A model generated the notes under the pieces. The model did not search any database. It saw only the letters and a program-made list of their open reading frames with translations, and was not told where the DNA came from. DNA of 32,344 bases from Candidatus Nitrosopumilus sp. (GTDB lineage Archaea > Thermoproteota > Nitrososphaeria > Nitrososphaerales > Nitrosopumilaceae): NCBI GenBank assembly GCA_029864805.1, contig JAOTSS010000019.1, positions 1-32,344 on the forward strand. The letters run 5' to 3'. Shown one piece after another: positions 15,354 through 22,912 of the stretch (within the stretch, counting starts at the first letter, position 1; each line of letters opens with the position of its first letter). A program made the position numbers and the translations under genes.

Positions 15354-17066
15354 ATGACTGATTCTTTAGAATTTGATCTGATTATTTGTGGTTCAGGCCT
15401 TGCTGGATTGAGAGCAGCTATATCTGCAGCCAAAAAGGGCCCTCATCTCAAAATTGGTGTTGTTTCAAAAGTACAAGTAATGCGTTCACACTCTGTTTCT
15501 GCAGAAGGAGGGACGGCAGCAGTTCTTTTTGAGGATGAAGGCGATACCATTGAATCTCATGTTTATGATACTGTTAAAGGAAGTGATTTTCTTGCAGACC
15601 AAGATGTTGCTGAAAGGCTTTGTGTTGAAATGCCACAAGAAATTCGTCAGTTAGATCATTGGGGAATGCCGTGGTCTAGAAGAATAGATGGAAGAATTGA
15701 TCAACGAAACTTTGGTGGTTACAGTTTTCCTAGAGCAACATATGCATCTGATAAAGTTGGTTTCTTTGAAATGCAAACTTTGTATGATACATGTCAAAAA
15801 TTTGAAAATATTGAATATCTCAATGAATGGTTTGTGACATCAATCATACACGATGGAAAAAAATTCATGGGCGTCACTGCAATTGAATTATCTTCAGGAA
15901 CATTCTACACGATTAAAGGAAAAGCTCTCATTATTGCGACTGGTGGAGCTGGGCGTTTGTATAGTTTCTCAACTTATGCTCTTTCTTCAACTCCTGATGG
16001 CTTGGACATGGGATTACGTGCTGGCATGGCACTGAAAGATATGGAATTTGTACAATTTCATCCAACAGGAATTATGCCCTCTGGAATTTTGATTACTGAA
16101 GGTGCAAGAGGCGAAGGTGGTTATCTTCTAAACAACAAAGGTGAACGATTTATGAAAACTTACGCTGCTGGCAAAATGGAATTAGCACCTCGTGATATTG
16201 TATCTAGATCAATTATGACAGAAATTCAAGAGGGACGTGGCTTCAAACATGAAACAGGCGTTGATTGTATGAAACTCGATTTGAGACATATTGGTGATGA
16301 GAAGATTAAAGAAAAATTAGGTGGTATTAGGGAAATATCAATAAAATTTTCTGGCATTGATCCTGCTACCGACTTGCTTGACATAAGACCTGTTTGTCAT
16401 TATATGATGGGAGGCATTCATACTGATATTGATGGCGCAACAGAAATTCAAGGTGTTTGGGCTGCTGGAGAGGCTGCATGTAACAGTGTTCATGGCTCAA
16501 ATAGGTTAGGCGCAAATTCTACATCTGAATGCATTGTTTGGGGAAAAATTACCGGAGAATTGGCTGCCGAATATGCAATGAATAACACTGTCTCAAATCC
16601 TTGGCCACATCATTTAGTATCTGCAGAAGAAAAGAGAATCTATGATGGAATATTTAGAGGAAATGGGAATGTAAATCCATATGAAATTAGACAGGAACTC
16701 ACTGATACTATGAATGAAAAAGCATATGTCTATAGAAATGAAACTGATCTTGTTGCAGGTCTTAAAAAAATTCGCGAATTAAAAACACAAACTTGGAAAC
16801 ATGTTGATGACAAAGCAAAAGAGTACAATACCAACTTTTCAAATGTAATGGAACTTGATTCTATGTTTAGAGTAGCTGAGATTGTTTTACTTGGTGCAAT
16901 TAACAGAAAAGAGTCTCGTGGCGCACATGCAAGAACTGATTATACTAAACGTGATGATGCAAACTTTTTACATCACACACTTGCTTACTATGATCCAAAT
17001 GAACCAATTATGAAAACACATCCTGTAACAATTACAAAATATCAACCAGTTGAGAGGAAATATTAG
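15354..17066 (+). CDS. sdhA: Succinate dehydrogenase flavoprotein subunit
   Basis: Catalytic subunit of complex II, oxidising succinate to fumarate with FAD. The 570-aa protein starts with a Rossmann motif (LIICGSGLAGLRAAISAA). H46 in RSHSVSAEGGTA matches the covalently flavinylated His. Substrate and active-site motifs FHPTGI, TEGARGEGG, APRDIVSRSI (catalytic Arg) and HGSNRLGANS are all present. The first gene of sdhA-C-D-B. A TATA-like TATTTAA at 15321-15327 predicts a leader of about four bases. The promoter region is shared with the divergent padR, whose operator ends about 40 bp away; cross-regulation is possible but not shown. Confidence 0.96.
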   Translation: MTDSLEFDLIICGSGLAGLRAAISAAKKGPHLKIGVVSKVQVMRSHSVSAEGGTAAVLFEDEGDTIESHVYDTVKGSDFLADQDVAERLCVEMPQEIRQLDHWGMPWSRRIDGRIDQRNFGGYSFPRATYASDKVGFFEMQTLYDTCQKFENIEYLNEWFVTSIIHDGKKFMGVTAIELSSGTFYTIKGKALIIATGGAGRLYSFSTYALSSTPDGLDMGLRAGMALKDMEFVQFHPTGIMPSGILITEGARGEGGYLLNNKGERFMKTYAAGKMELAPRDIVSRSIMTEIQEGRGFKHETGVDCMKLDLRHIGDEKIKEKLGGIREISIKFSGIDPATDLLDIRPVCHYMMGGIHTDIDGATEIQGVWAAGEAACNSVHGSNRLGANSTSECIVWGKITGELAAEYAMNNTVSNPWPHHLVSAEEKRIYDGIFRGNGNVNPYEIRQELTDTMNEKAYVYRNETDLVAGLKKIRELKTQTWKHVDDKAKEYNTNFSNVMELDSMFRVAEIVLLGAINRKESRGAHARTDYTKRDDANFLHHTLAYYDPNEPIMKTHPVTITKYQPVERKY

Positions 17067-17498
17067 ATGACTCAAGACGAACACAAAGAAGGAATCAAAG
17101 GAATGGCTAATCCAAGCCGTTATGGAATTGAAAGGGTAGCTTACTGGTTAATGAGATTAAGTGGATTGGGACTACTGGCATATTTTGTCGCTCACATTTA
17201 TGAAACAAGTAACATTTTAAGAGGACAGGTAGGATGGGATGAATTTCTAGAATTAACCCAAACCACTGAAGGACATCTTTTCTTGGCAATTGTAATTGCA
17301 ATGTGTGTATTTCATACTGTTAATGGAATTAGAGTAATGATGGGACATGGAGGAGTCGGAGTAGGAAAACCTGCAAGACCCGATTATCCATATGATCCAG
17401 CATCACAAAACTATCGACACAAAATAGGTATCTATTCCGCAATAGTTCTTGCGGCAATTGCTATGATGTATGGATTAGCGGTAATGTTCGGTGAATGA
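17067..17498 (+). CDS. sdhC: Succinate dehydrogenase membrane subunit, SdhC-like
   Basis: A 143-aa membrane protein with three hydrophobic spans (about residues 28-50, 70-92 and 118-140). It follows sdhA with no gap (TAGATG). The N-terminal SRYGIERVAYWLMRLSG and the span-2 motif CVFHTVNGIRV are typical of SdhC cytochrome b subunits, where His residues (H43 in AHIYETS, H83 in FHTVNGIR) are candidate heme ligands. It would anchor SdhAB to the membrane and take part in quinone reduction. Heme number cannot be told from sequence alone. Its end overlaps the GGTGA that precedes the next gene. Confidence 0.87.
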   Translation: MTQDEHKEGIKGMANPSRYGIERVAYWLMRLSGLGLLAYFVAHIYETSNILRGQVGWDEFLELTQTTEGHLFLAIVIAMCVFHTVNGIRVMMGHGGVGVGKPARPDYPYDPASQNYRHKIGIYSAIVLAAIAMMYGLAVMFGE

Positions 17499-17499
17499 A

Positions 17500-17844
17500 A
17501 TGAGAGAAAGCACAATTATGAAAATTCACTATGGAACAGCTCTGGCAGCGGTAGCTTTAGTTGCAGTTCATATCTTAATGCGTCTTACAATGGGATTTGC
17601 AGAGTCTTTAGAATATGAAACTGTTCTTGCAAATTACAAATTTATTCCATATGCTGTAATGCTTGAATTAATACTAATCCTACTTTCTATTCATGGGTTT
17701 AATGGATTGAGAGTTATCTTATTGGAACTAAAACAAGGACCTGTTTATGAAAAAGCTGTTTCATATGGTTGTCTTGCAGCAATGTTTGGTTTAATAGCAT
17801 ATGGTTCACGAACAATTATTATGACTAACATGGGGATGACATAG
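17500..17844 (+). CDS. sdhD: Succinate dehydrogenase second membrane subunit, SdhD-like
   Basis: A 114-aa protein with three hydrophobic spans (about 15-33, 47-72 and 88-108), set between sdhC and sdhB, so it is the second membrane anchor. It has His in span 1 (VAVHILMRL) and LSIHGFNGLRV in span 2, the same HxxNGxR pattern as in sdhC. An in-frame GTG at 17491 would give three more residues, but a GGTGA ribosome site (17490-17494) lies five bases before the ATG at 17500, so I use 17500. Identity as SdhD rests on position and topology rather than on a clear family motif. Confidence 0.78.
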   Translation: MRESTIMKIHYGTALAAVALVAVHILMRLTMGFAESLEYETVLANYKFIPYAVMLELILILLSIHGFNGLRVILLELKQGPVYEKAVSYGCLAAMFGLIAYGSRTIIMTNMGMT

Positions 17845-17846
17845 AT

Positions 17847-18614
17847 ATGGCTCAAGTATCTCACATTGCAGATGAGCAAGGATCCACATCAATATCCTCG
17901 TCACAATCAATTACACTTAGAATTGCAAGATACAATCCAGAACATGATGATTCAAGTCAATTCATGGAATTTACAATTCCTTATGAACGATGGACAACCG
18001 TTTTGGAAGCGATTCTCGAGGTCAAAAAACATTTTGATCATTCAGTAGCAGTACGTTATTCGTGTAGACAAGCCACATGTGGTTCATGTGGAATGATGAT
18101 TAATGGAAAACCTCGATTGGCATGTTTTACAAAAATTAGTGAATTAAACTCAAATGTTGTTACAGTTGAACCCATGAATAATTTCCCTATTATTAGAGAT
18201 CTTGCAGTAAAGTTTGAAAGATTATTTGACACTCACCATAAAATCAAACCATATCTAATCCGAGATGATACTGAACTTGAATCTAACGAAAAAGAATTCT
18301 TGCAATCTCCTGAAGAAGTAGAACAATACATACAATTTGCAAATTGTATCAAATGTGGATTATGTAATTCTGCATGTCCTACTATGGCAACTGATTCTTC
18401 TTTTGTTGGACCTCAAGCATTAGCTCAAGCATATCGATATGTTGCTGATAGTAGAGATAAAGGAAAGGATTCTAGACTGAAAATTATTGACGAATCCCAT
18501 GGGATCTGGAGATGTCACTTTGCTGGTTCTTGTAGTCAAGTATGCCCAAAAGGCGTTGACCCAGCAATGGGTATTCAATTGCTTAGGGGTTATTTACTAG
18601 GTTTTAGAGGTTAA
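17847..18614 (+). CDS. sdhB: Succinate dehydrogenase iron-sulfur subunit
   Basis: Electron-transfer subunit of complex II, 255 aa. The N-terminal ferredoxin domain binds a [2Fe-2S] cluster through SCRQATCGSCG and RLAC, with all four ligands Cys (E. coli has Asp at one). The C-terminal domain has CIKCGLCNSACP and CHFAGSCSQVCPKG, the usual set for [4Fe-4S] and [3Fe-4S] clusters. GPQALAQAYRYVADSRD is the conserved linking segment. The gene begins two bases after sdhD. Its TAA stop shares the tetramer TTAA (18611-18614) with the stop of the convergent DUF59 gene. Confidence 0.96.
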   Translation: MAQVSHIADEQGSTSISSSQSITLRIARYNPEHDDSSQFMEFTIPYERWTTVLEAILEVKKHFDHSVAVRYSCRQATCGSCGMMINGKPRLACFTKISELNSNVVTVEPMNNFPIIRDLAVKFERLFDTHHKIKPYLIRDDTELESNEKEFLQSPEEVEQYIQFANCIKCGLCNSACPTMATDSSFVGPQALAQAYRYVADSRDKGKDSRLKIIDESHGIWRCHFAGSCSQVCPKGVDPAMGIQLLRGYLLGFRG

Positions 18615-18934
18615 CCTAACTTCTTTGGTTTTGGACTGTTATTTACTTGATTGTTAATCTGTTCTGCCATAAAGTGATTTGATACATTCACTTTAACATC
18701 CTCAACTCCATCCACTTTCAAGAGATTGTCATGAACATCCTGACAAATCTTAAAACCAAATACTGCAGGACAGAATGGACTGGTGAGATGCAAATCAACT
18801 TTGACATTGCTGTTATTGATATCTACTTCGTCAATCAATTCTAATTCTACAATCGAAGTGTTAATTTCTGGATCTACAATCTTTGATAGCTCATCAAAGA
18901 TTTTCACTCTAAGCTGTTTGATATCTTGACTCAT
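18611..18934 (-). CDS. MIP18/DUF59-family Fe-S assembly-type protein
   Basis: A 107-aa protein of the MIP18/SufT/PaaD-like DUF59 family. VKIFDELSKIVDPEINTSIVELELID and LTSPFCPAVFGF, with the conserved Cys in PFCP, are the family hallmarks. Members help assemble or deliver Fe-S clusters. It lies next to Fe-S-rich sdhB, convergently. The longer reading frame begins at an ATG at 18967, but that codon lies upstream of the TATA box. The ATG at 18934 (MSQDIKQLR) is 24.5 bp from the box centre, so it is the likely leaderless start. The box is shared with argH on the other strand. Confidence 0.84.
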   Translation of the reverse strand: MSQDIKQLRVKIFDELSKIVDPEINTSIVELELIDEVDINNSNVKVDLHLTSPFCPAVFGFKICQDVHDNLLKVDGVEDVKVNVSNHFMAEQINNQVNNSPKPKKLG

Positions 18935-18954
18935 GTCGGCAAAAGCGTGGATGC

Positions 18955-18962
18955 TATATATA
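18955..18962. promoter_or_regulatory. Symmetric TATA box shared by two divergent genes
   Basis: TATATATA reads the same on both strands. Its centre (18958.5) is 24.5 bp from the DUF59 ATG (18934, minus) and 25.5 bp from the argH ATG (18984, plus). Both distances suit leaderless transcription, so one box could direct RNA polymerase either way. Confidence 0.65.
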
Positions 18963-18983
18963 ACCATTCTAGAACCTTAGATA

Positions 18984-20444
18984 ATGTATCGTTCACGTCT
19001 TGATACTGATTTGAGTAATATTACATTAGATTATGTTTCATCAATTAATGATGATTCTGAAATTGCATATTATGATATTATTGGAAGTCAAGCTCATACC
19101 TTGATGTTATACCAAAATAATATCATGACAAAAAATGATGCAAAAAAGATCTTATCTGTACTAGATATTTTGAAAAATGAAAAATTTGATGCATCTTCTG
19201 GAGCTGAAGACATTCATGAATTAATCGAATCTCTAGTAATCAAAAAGATTGGTATGGCAAGTGGTGGGAAAATGCATACTGCTAGGTCTAGAAACGATCA
19301 AGTTACTTTAGACATTAGAATGAAAATTCGAGATGATATAAACATCATTTGTAATTGTCTTTTAGATACTATTGAAGCTTTAGTTTCTGTAGCCAAAAAT
19401 CATCAAAAAACAATCATGCCACTCTATACTCATCTTCAACAGGCTCAAGCTGGGTTATTTTCCCATTATCTTTTAGCTCATGCAGATGTATTATCTAGAG
19501 ACTTTCAGAGACTCTATGAGACCTTTGAAAGAGTGAACCAAAGCCCACTAGGTGCAGGACCTGTTGGAGGAACAAGTATTCCAATTGACAGACAAAGTAC
19601 GGCAAAAATGTTAGGTTTTGATGGTGTTGTAGAAAATTCAATTGATGCAACAAGTACACGTGATTTTGTTGCTGAATATATTGCAATGATTTCAATTTTG
19701 ATGACCAATCTAAGTAAAATATCTGAAGATTTTATAATCTGGTCAACGTCTGAATTTTCTTTTATTGAACTTGCTGATGAATTCACATCTCCTTCAAGTG
19801 TTATGCCACAAAAGAAAAATCCTGATATTTTAGAATTAACCCGTGGCAAAACATCTGAAATAATTGGGAACCTTACTGCGATTCTCACTACAATCAAAGG
19901 ATTGGCAACTGGTTATGGACGTGATTTACAGCAGATTAAATCTTCTATCTGGTCAACATCAAAAATTTCTATTAGTGCATTATTAATTTTAAAATCTGTA
20001 CTTCTAACTTTGAAAGTAAATGAAAAACAAATGAAAAAGGTTACAGAATCTAGTAATCTTATCGCGCTTGATATTGCTGAAAAATTAGTTCAAGAAGGAA
20101 TTCCTTTTAGAGTAACCCATAAAATTTCAGGAATTTTAGTACAATTATCTTATCAATCAAAAAAACCTATTTCAAAATTAACGTTAGAACAAATAAACAA
20201 ATCTGTATCTGATACCAAAGTAGATCCAGAAATTGTATCTAAAATCATTTCTAACACTACTATTGTTTCTTCTCTTAAAGACAGGAAGTCATTTGGATCA
20301 TCTGGGTATGATGAACAAAAAAGAATGATTTCTAATAGAATTCAAAAGATTAATCAATATAGACTAGACGTCACTAAAAGAGAAAATAAAATCAGTTCTT
20401 CTATTGAAACGCTGAATAAACAAATTGATGAAATTATTAAATAA
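18984..20444 (+). CDS. argH: Argininosuccinate lyase
   Basis: Last enzyme of arginine synthesis, splitting argininosuccinate into arginine and fumarate. The 486-aa protein of the fumarase/aspartase superfamily has the family signature SPSSVMPQKKNPD (with the catalytic Ser loop), plus GGKMHTARSRNDQV and LGAGPVGGTSIPIDR, both typical of ArgH. Its fumarate product is also an SDH metabolite, but its promoter is separate from the sdh operon. A TATA box shared with the divergent DUF59 gene lies about 25 bp upstream. The gene ends 15 bp before the 3' end of the convergent tRNA-Lys. Confidence 0.95.
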   Translation: MYRSRLDTDLSNITLDYVSSINDDSEIAYYDIIGSQAHTLMLYQNNIMTKNDAKKILSVLDILKNEKFDASSGAEDIHELIESLVIKKIGMASGGKMHTARSRNDQVTLDIRMKIRDDINIICNCLLDTIEALVSVAKNHQKTIMPLYTHLQQAQAGLFSHYLLAHADVLSRDFQRLYETFERVNQSPLGAGPVGGTSIPIDRQSTAKMLGFDGVVENSIDATSTRDFVAEYIAMISILMTNLSKISEDFIIWSTSEFSFIELADEFTSPSSVMPQKKNPDILELTRGKTSEIIGNLTAILTTIKGLATGYGRDLQQIKSSIWSTSKISISALLILKSVLLTLKVNEKQMKKVTESSNLIALDIAEKLVQEGIPFRVTHKISGILVQLSYQSKKPISKLTLEQINKSVSDTKVDPEIVSKIISNTTIVSSLKDRKSFGSSGYDEQKRMISNRIQKINQYRLDVTKRENKISSSIETLNKQIDEIIK

Positions 20445-20459
20445 ATAAAAGAAAAGTAG

Positions 20460-20533
20460 CGGGTCTAAAGGGATTCGGACCCTTGACAACCGGATTAAAA
20501 GTCCGGTGCGCTACCTGGCTGCGCCATAGACCC
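20460..20533 (-). tRNA. tRNA-Lys(UUU)
   Basis: A 74-base cloverleaf on the minus strand. The acceptor GGGTCTA pairs with TAGACCC, discriminator G. The anticodon stem CCGGA/TCCGG holds loop CTTTTAA, anticodon TTT. The T arm is AAGGG-TCCGAAT-CCCTT. No CCA is encoded. T-rich sequence on the minus strand just after its 3' end (toward 20445) may end the transcript. Confidence 0.95.
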
Positions 20534-20629
20534 TCATCAAAAATGCTTTTCGTGTATAATTTAGTCTTTTACAAAATTTTTTCTTATGACAGAAACTTTT
20601 AATCTGGCAATTTTATTCAAACAACTTGT

Positions 20630-20707
20630 GCCCTTGTAGTATAGCCCGGTCTAGAATTCGGCCCTGTCACGGCTGAGACGCGTGTTCAAATCCCGCCGAG
20701 GGCGCCA
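20630..20707 (+). tRNA. tRNA-Asp(GUC) with T-stem mismatch
   Basis: The acceptor GCCCTTG pairs with CGAGGGC, discriminator G at 20704, followed by a genomic CCA (20705-20707) that the other three tRNAs here lack. The anticodon stem CGGCC/GGCTG holds CTGTCAC, anticodon GTC. The T arm reads GCGTG-TTCAAAT-CCCGC: four pairs and one T-C mismatch at the 52:62 position, where a G-C pair is expected. All other parts are normal. It is probably functional, but the mismatch deserves checking. A TTTTAAT element at about 20597-20603 may be its TATA box. Confidence 0.88.
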
Positions 20708-20829
20708 TTATCTCTTAATTTGAAAATAATCTACGATCAATTAGAATTTTCTTGATTGTTGTTGAAAAATTAGTAATAGTCTAATCCCCTACAAGAATAT
20801 TAAAATTCAGGCAATTTTAGTAAAACTTG

Positions 20830-21543
20830 ATGTCTGAAGAGAAAAAAGAATCTGAAGTAGGTACAAAAACTACTGAAAATTCATCATCTGAAAAGACATC
20901 TGTTGAAGGATCTTCTAAAAATGACGTAAAAGCAGCTAAAGAAGCAAAAGCAGCTGAAGAAGCAATTGCAAAAGCCGAAGCTACCGCAAAAGCTGCTGAA
21001 GCCGCAGAAGCTGCTGTAAAAGAAGCTCTTGTAAAAGCACAGGCTGCTAAAGCTGCAGCAGAAGCCGCAGCTGAAGAAGAATACAAAGCAATAACAGCTG
21101 AAGTTAAAGCTGATGCTGCCAAGAAATCTGATTTCACTTTTAAACGACAAGGCGAAGAAATCTTCAGACGAAAAATGGGAGAACCTGAATTTTTCTTAGA
21201 TAAAAAAGATAGATTCCCAAGACCAATACTTTCACAAGAACAACAAGAATCCCTAACAAGAAAAGCAGAAATTCCACAAGATCAAACTCCTGTTTATGTT
21301 CCTCAACATGTGCTAAGTCCAGAATTTGGAGGTGTTTCAAATTATGAACGTGGTGTTGATTCCTTTTTAGAAGAAGCAAAACTAAAACTTGAAAAATTAA
21401 AGAGTGATCAAGAAGCATCTGAAAAAGAAATAAGAGATGCTGAAAATGAAATTATTTACTTAGAATCTTTACATGAAAATTTCTATATTGGGATGAATGT
21501 TTTTAGAACAGCTAAAGGTGGACGGGATAAAGTTAAGGCATAA
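20830..21543 (+). CDS. Ala/Lys/Glu-rich coiled-coil protein, unknown function
   Basis: A 237-aa protein I do not recognise. After an acidic, Ser/Thr-rich N-terminus (residues 1-35) comes a strikingly Ala/Lys/Glu-rich stretch (about 36-98, repeats such as AEAAEAAVKEA), which would form one long helix or coiled coil. A middle segment (about 100-175) rich in charged and Pro residues follows, with EIFRRKMGEPEFF. A second coiled coil spans about 180-225, and a short conserved-looking end reads NFYIGMNVFRTAKGG. No signal or membrane span is present. The ATG is at 20830 with a TATA-like AATATTAAAA about 29 bp upstream. The HemA-like gene follows within 13 bp, so the two are probably one transcript. 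Confidence 0.75.
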   Translation: MSEEKKESEVGTKTTENSSSEKTSVEGSSKNDVKAAKEAKAAEEAIAKAEATAKAAEAAEAAVKEALVKAQAAKAAAEAAAEEEYKAITAEVKADAAKKSDFTFKRQGEEIFRRKMGEPEFFLDKKDRFPRPILSQEQQESLTRKAEIPQDQTPVYVPQHVLSPEFGGVSNYERGVDSFLEEAKLKLEKLKSDQEASEKEIRDAENEIIYLESLHENFYIGMNVFRTAKGGRDKVKA

Positions 21544-21555
21544 CAGGTGAATGAT

Positions 21556-22632
21556 TTGAGTCAGATATCTTTTGATGTGATTAATGCGAGAGTAACTTTC
21601 AAAAATATTCCTATACATACATTATCAAAATTCACTTTCAAAGATGTTGATGCAGCTTGTGCAGAATTTAAAAAAATTCCTGGTGTTGCGGAATGTGTGA
21701 TAATTCAGTCGGCAACTCGAGTTGAAATCTTTACAGTTAGTAATGTTGAAACTGATGATTCTCCAGATGCAAGAAGACCTGAAGGTAAAACACTTGTCTT
21801 AAATCAAATCAAAGATACTTGGGTATCTTTATCATCATTAGAGCAAATTGATATTGATCATTTTGATCAAACTCTTGAAGTTTACAAAGGTGATGATGTA
21901 TATCTTAATCTTTTGAGATTGGCTTCGGGTTTGGATGCTTTAGTCGTTGGTTGGCAAAATGTTTTTGATGATGTTGTTCAAGCATTATCAACTGCAAAAA
22001 GTGCAGGAACATCTGGCCCAATTCTCAATAAATTGTTTGAAAATGTAATTCGATTATCTACTCGAATGAGAGATACCACCGGAATTTCAAAAGATGTTCT
22101 TTCCCTTGGTGATGTTGCTGTAAAACTTGTGGATGAAAAAGCAGGATTAGATTCTAAGAAAAAAGTATTGATAATTGGAACTGGCGAGTCTGCAGCAACA
22201 GTTGTAAAAGCTTTGGATAAAAAGAGTATTTCATTTGATGTCACAAGTCGAACTCTTGAACGAGCAACTGGTTTTACAATCATATTGGGTGGGACTCCTA
22301 TAGATTTCAATGATGTCTTAACAGGGTTTGACAAGTATGATATTGTTTTTGTTGCAACCACATCTGATTATTTCTTAATTACGTATGATAGAATTAGATT
22401 AGTAATGGAAGAAAAGTCAAAGGGTACGCTAGTTTTAGATTTATCAGATCCCAGAACTGTTGATGAAGGAATTACTGCTCTTCCTGGAATCAAGTTATTG
22501 TTTAGAGATCAAATAGCAGAAATTTATGAAGAAAGTGTAAGAGCTAGAACAGGTATTATTCCTGCAGTTGAAAAAATTATTGAAAAAGAACTTCCTGTTT
22601 TATCTGCTAGAATGAAAAGATTAGATGCTTAA
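21556..22632 (+). CDS. Glutamyl-tRNA reductase (HemA)-like protein lacking the catalytic Cys and His
   Basis: A 358-aa protein with the architecture of glutamyl-tRNA reductase: N-terminal catalytic-type domain, Rossmann domain (KVLIIGTGESAATVVKAL, then VTSRTLERA), and C-terminal helices. HemA normally makes glutamate-1-semialdehyde for tetrapyrroles. Here the QTCNRVE motif with the nucleophilic Cys reads QSATRVEIF (Ala53). The HLMRLASGLES His position reads NLLRLASGLDA (Asn118), and GExQIxGQ reads GWQNVFDD. It may be a non-catalytic or repurposed homologue, and a true hemA may lie elsewhere. The start is uncertain: GTG at 21547, or TTG at 21556, which has an AGGTGA ribosome site five bases before it. 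Confidence 0.8.
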   Translation: MSQISFDVINARVTFKNIPIHTLSKFTFKDVDAACAEFKKIPGVAECVIIQSATRVEIFTVSNVETDDSPDARRPEGKTLVLNQIKDTWVSLSSLEQIDIDHFDQTLEVYKGDDVYLNLLRLASGLDALVVGWQNVFDDVVQALSTAKSAGTSGPILNKLFENVIRLSTRMRDTTGISKDVLSLGDVAVKLVDEKAGLDSKKKVLIIGTGESAATVVKALDKKSISFDVTSRTLERATGFTIILGGTPIDFNDVLTGFDKYDIVFVATTSDYFLITYDRIRLVMEEKSKGTLVLDLSDPRTVDEGITALPGIKLLFRDQIAEIYEESVRARTGIIPAVEKIIEKELPVLSARMKRLDA

Positions 22633-22635
22633 TTT

Positions 22636-22803
22636 CTACAAACCTTGTTTTCTTAAGAGAAACTGCATTATGGCTTCTTTTGAATAATCTATTCCATGTT
22701 CATCATAAGTATGGCTTCTAAAGTCTTCAATCACTTGTTCTATTTCACCATCTGCTACAAAATCACACTCAAAACCATAATCTCTGCATTTCAGCTGTGC
22801 CAT
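22636..22803 (-). CDS. DUF1059 small protein
   Basis: A 55-aa protein of the DUF1059 family: MAQLKCRDYGFECDFVADGEIEQVIEDFRSH, with paired Cys in CRDYGFEC and a later HxxxxHG. The Cys and His residues may bind a metal, but the function of the family is not known. A longer frame starting at 22824 exists. A TATA-like CAATATAAAAA centres about 25 bp before the ATG at 22803, where the conserved sequence begins, so 22803 is the start. It converges on the HemA-like gene, leaving three bases between the stops. Confidence 0.85.
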   Translation of the reverse strand: MAQLKCRDYGFECDFVADGEIEQVIEDFRSHTYDEHGIDYSKEAIMQFLLRKQGL

Positions 22804-22912
22804 GTTTTGATGAAAGACCATCAATATAAAAATCCACGGTATGTCCTAATTTAGTAATACCGTGTTACTAAGTTTGATTCTATTCTAACTGATAATTTTT
22901 TTTGTGAAAATT

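Noticed and set aside
20630..20707. tRNA-Asp as a pseudogene
   Set aside because: Only one T-stem pair is disrupted. The acceptor, anticodon arm, loops and a CCA end are intact, so it is kept as a probable functional gene with a flag.
20817..21150. Long minus-strand frames with Ser/Phe/Cys-rich translations opposite the Ala-rich gene
   Set aside because: They are the complement of a low-complexity GCN/GAA-rich coding stretch. The plus-strand frame has a promoter, a good start and a protein-like composition.
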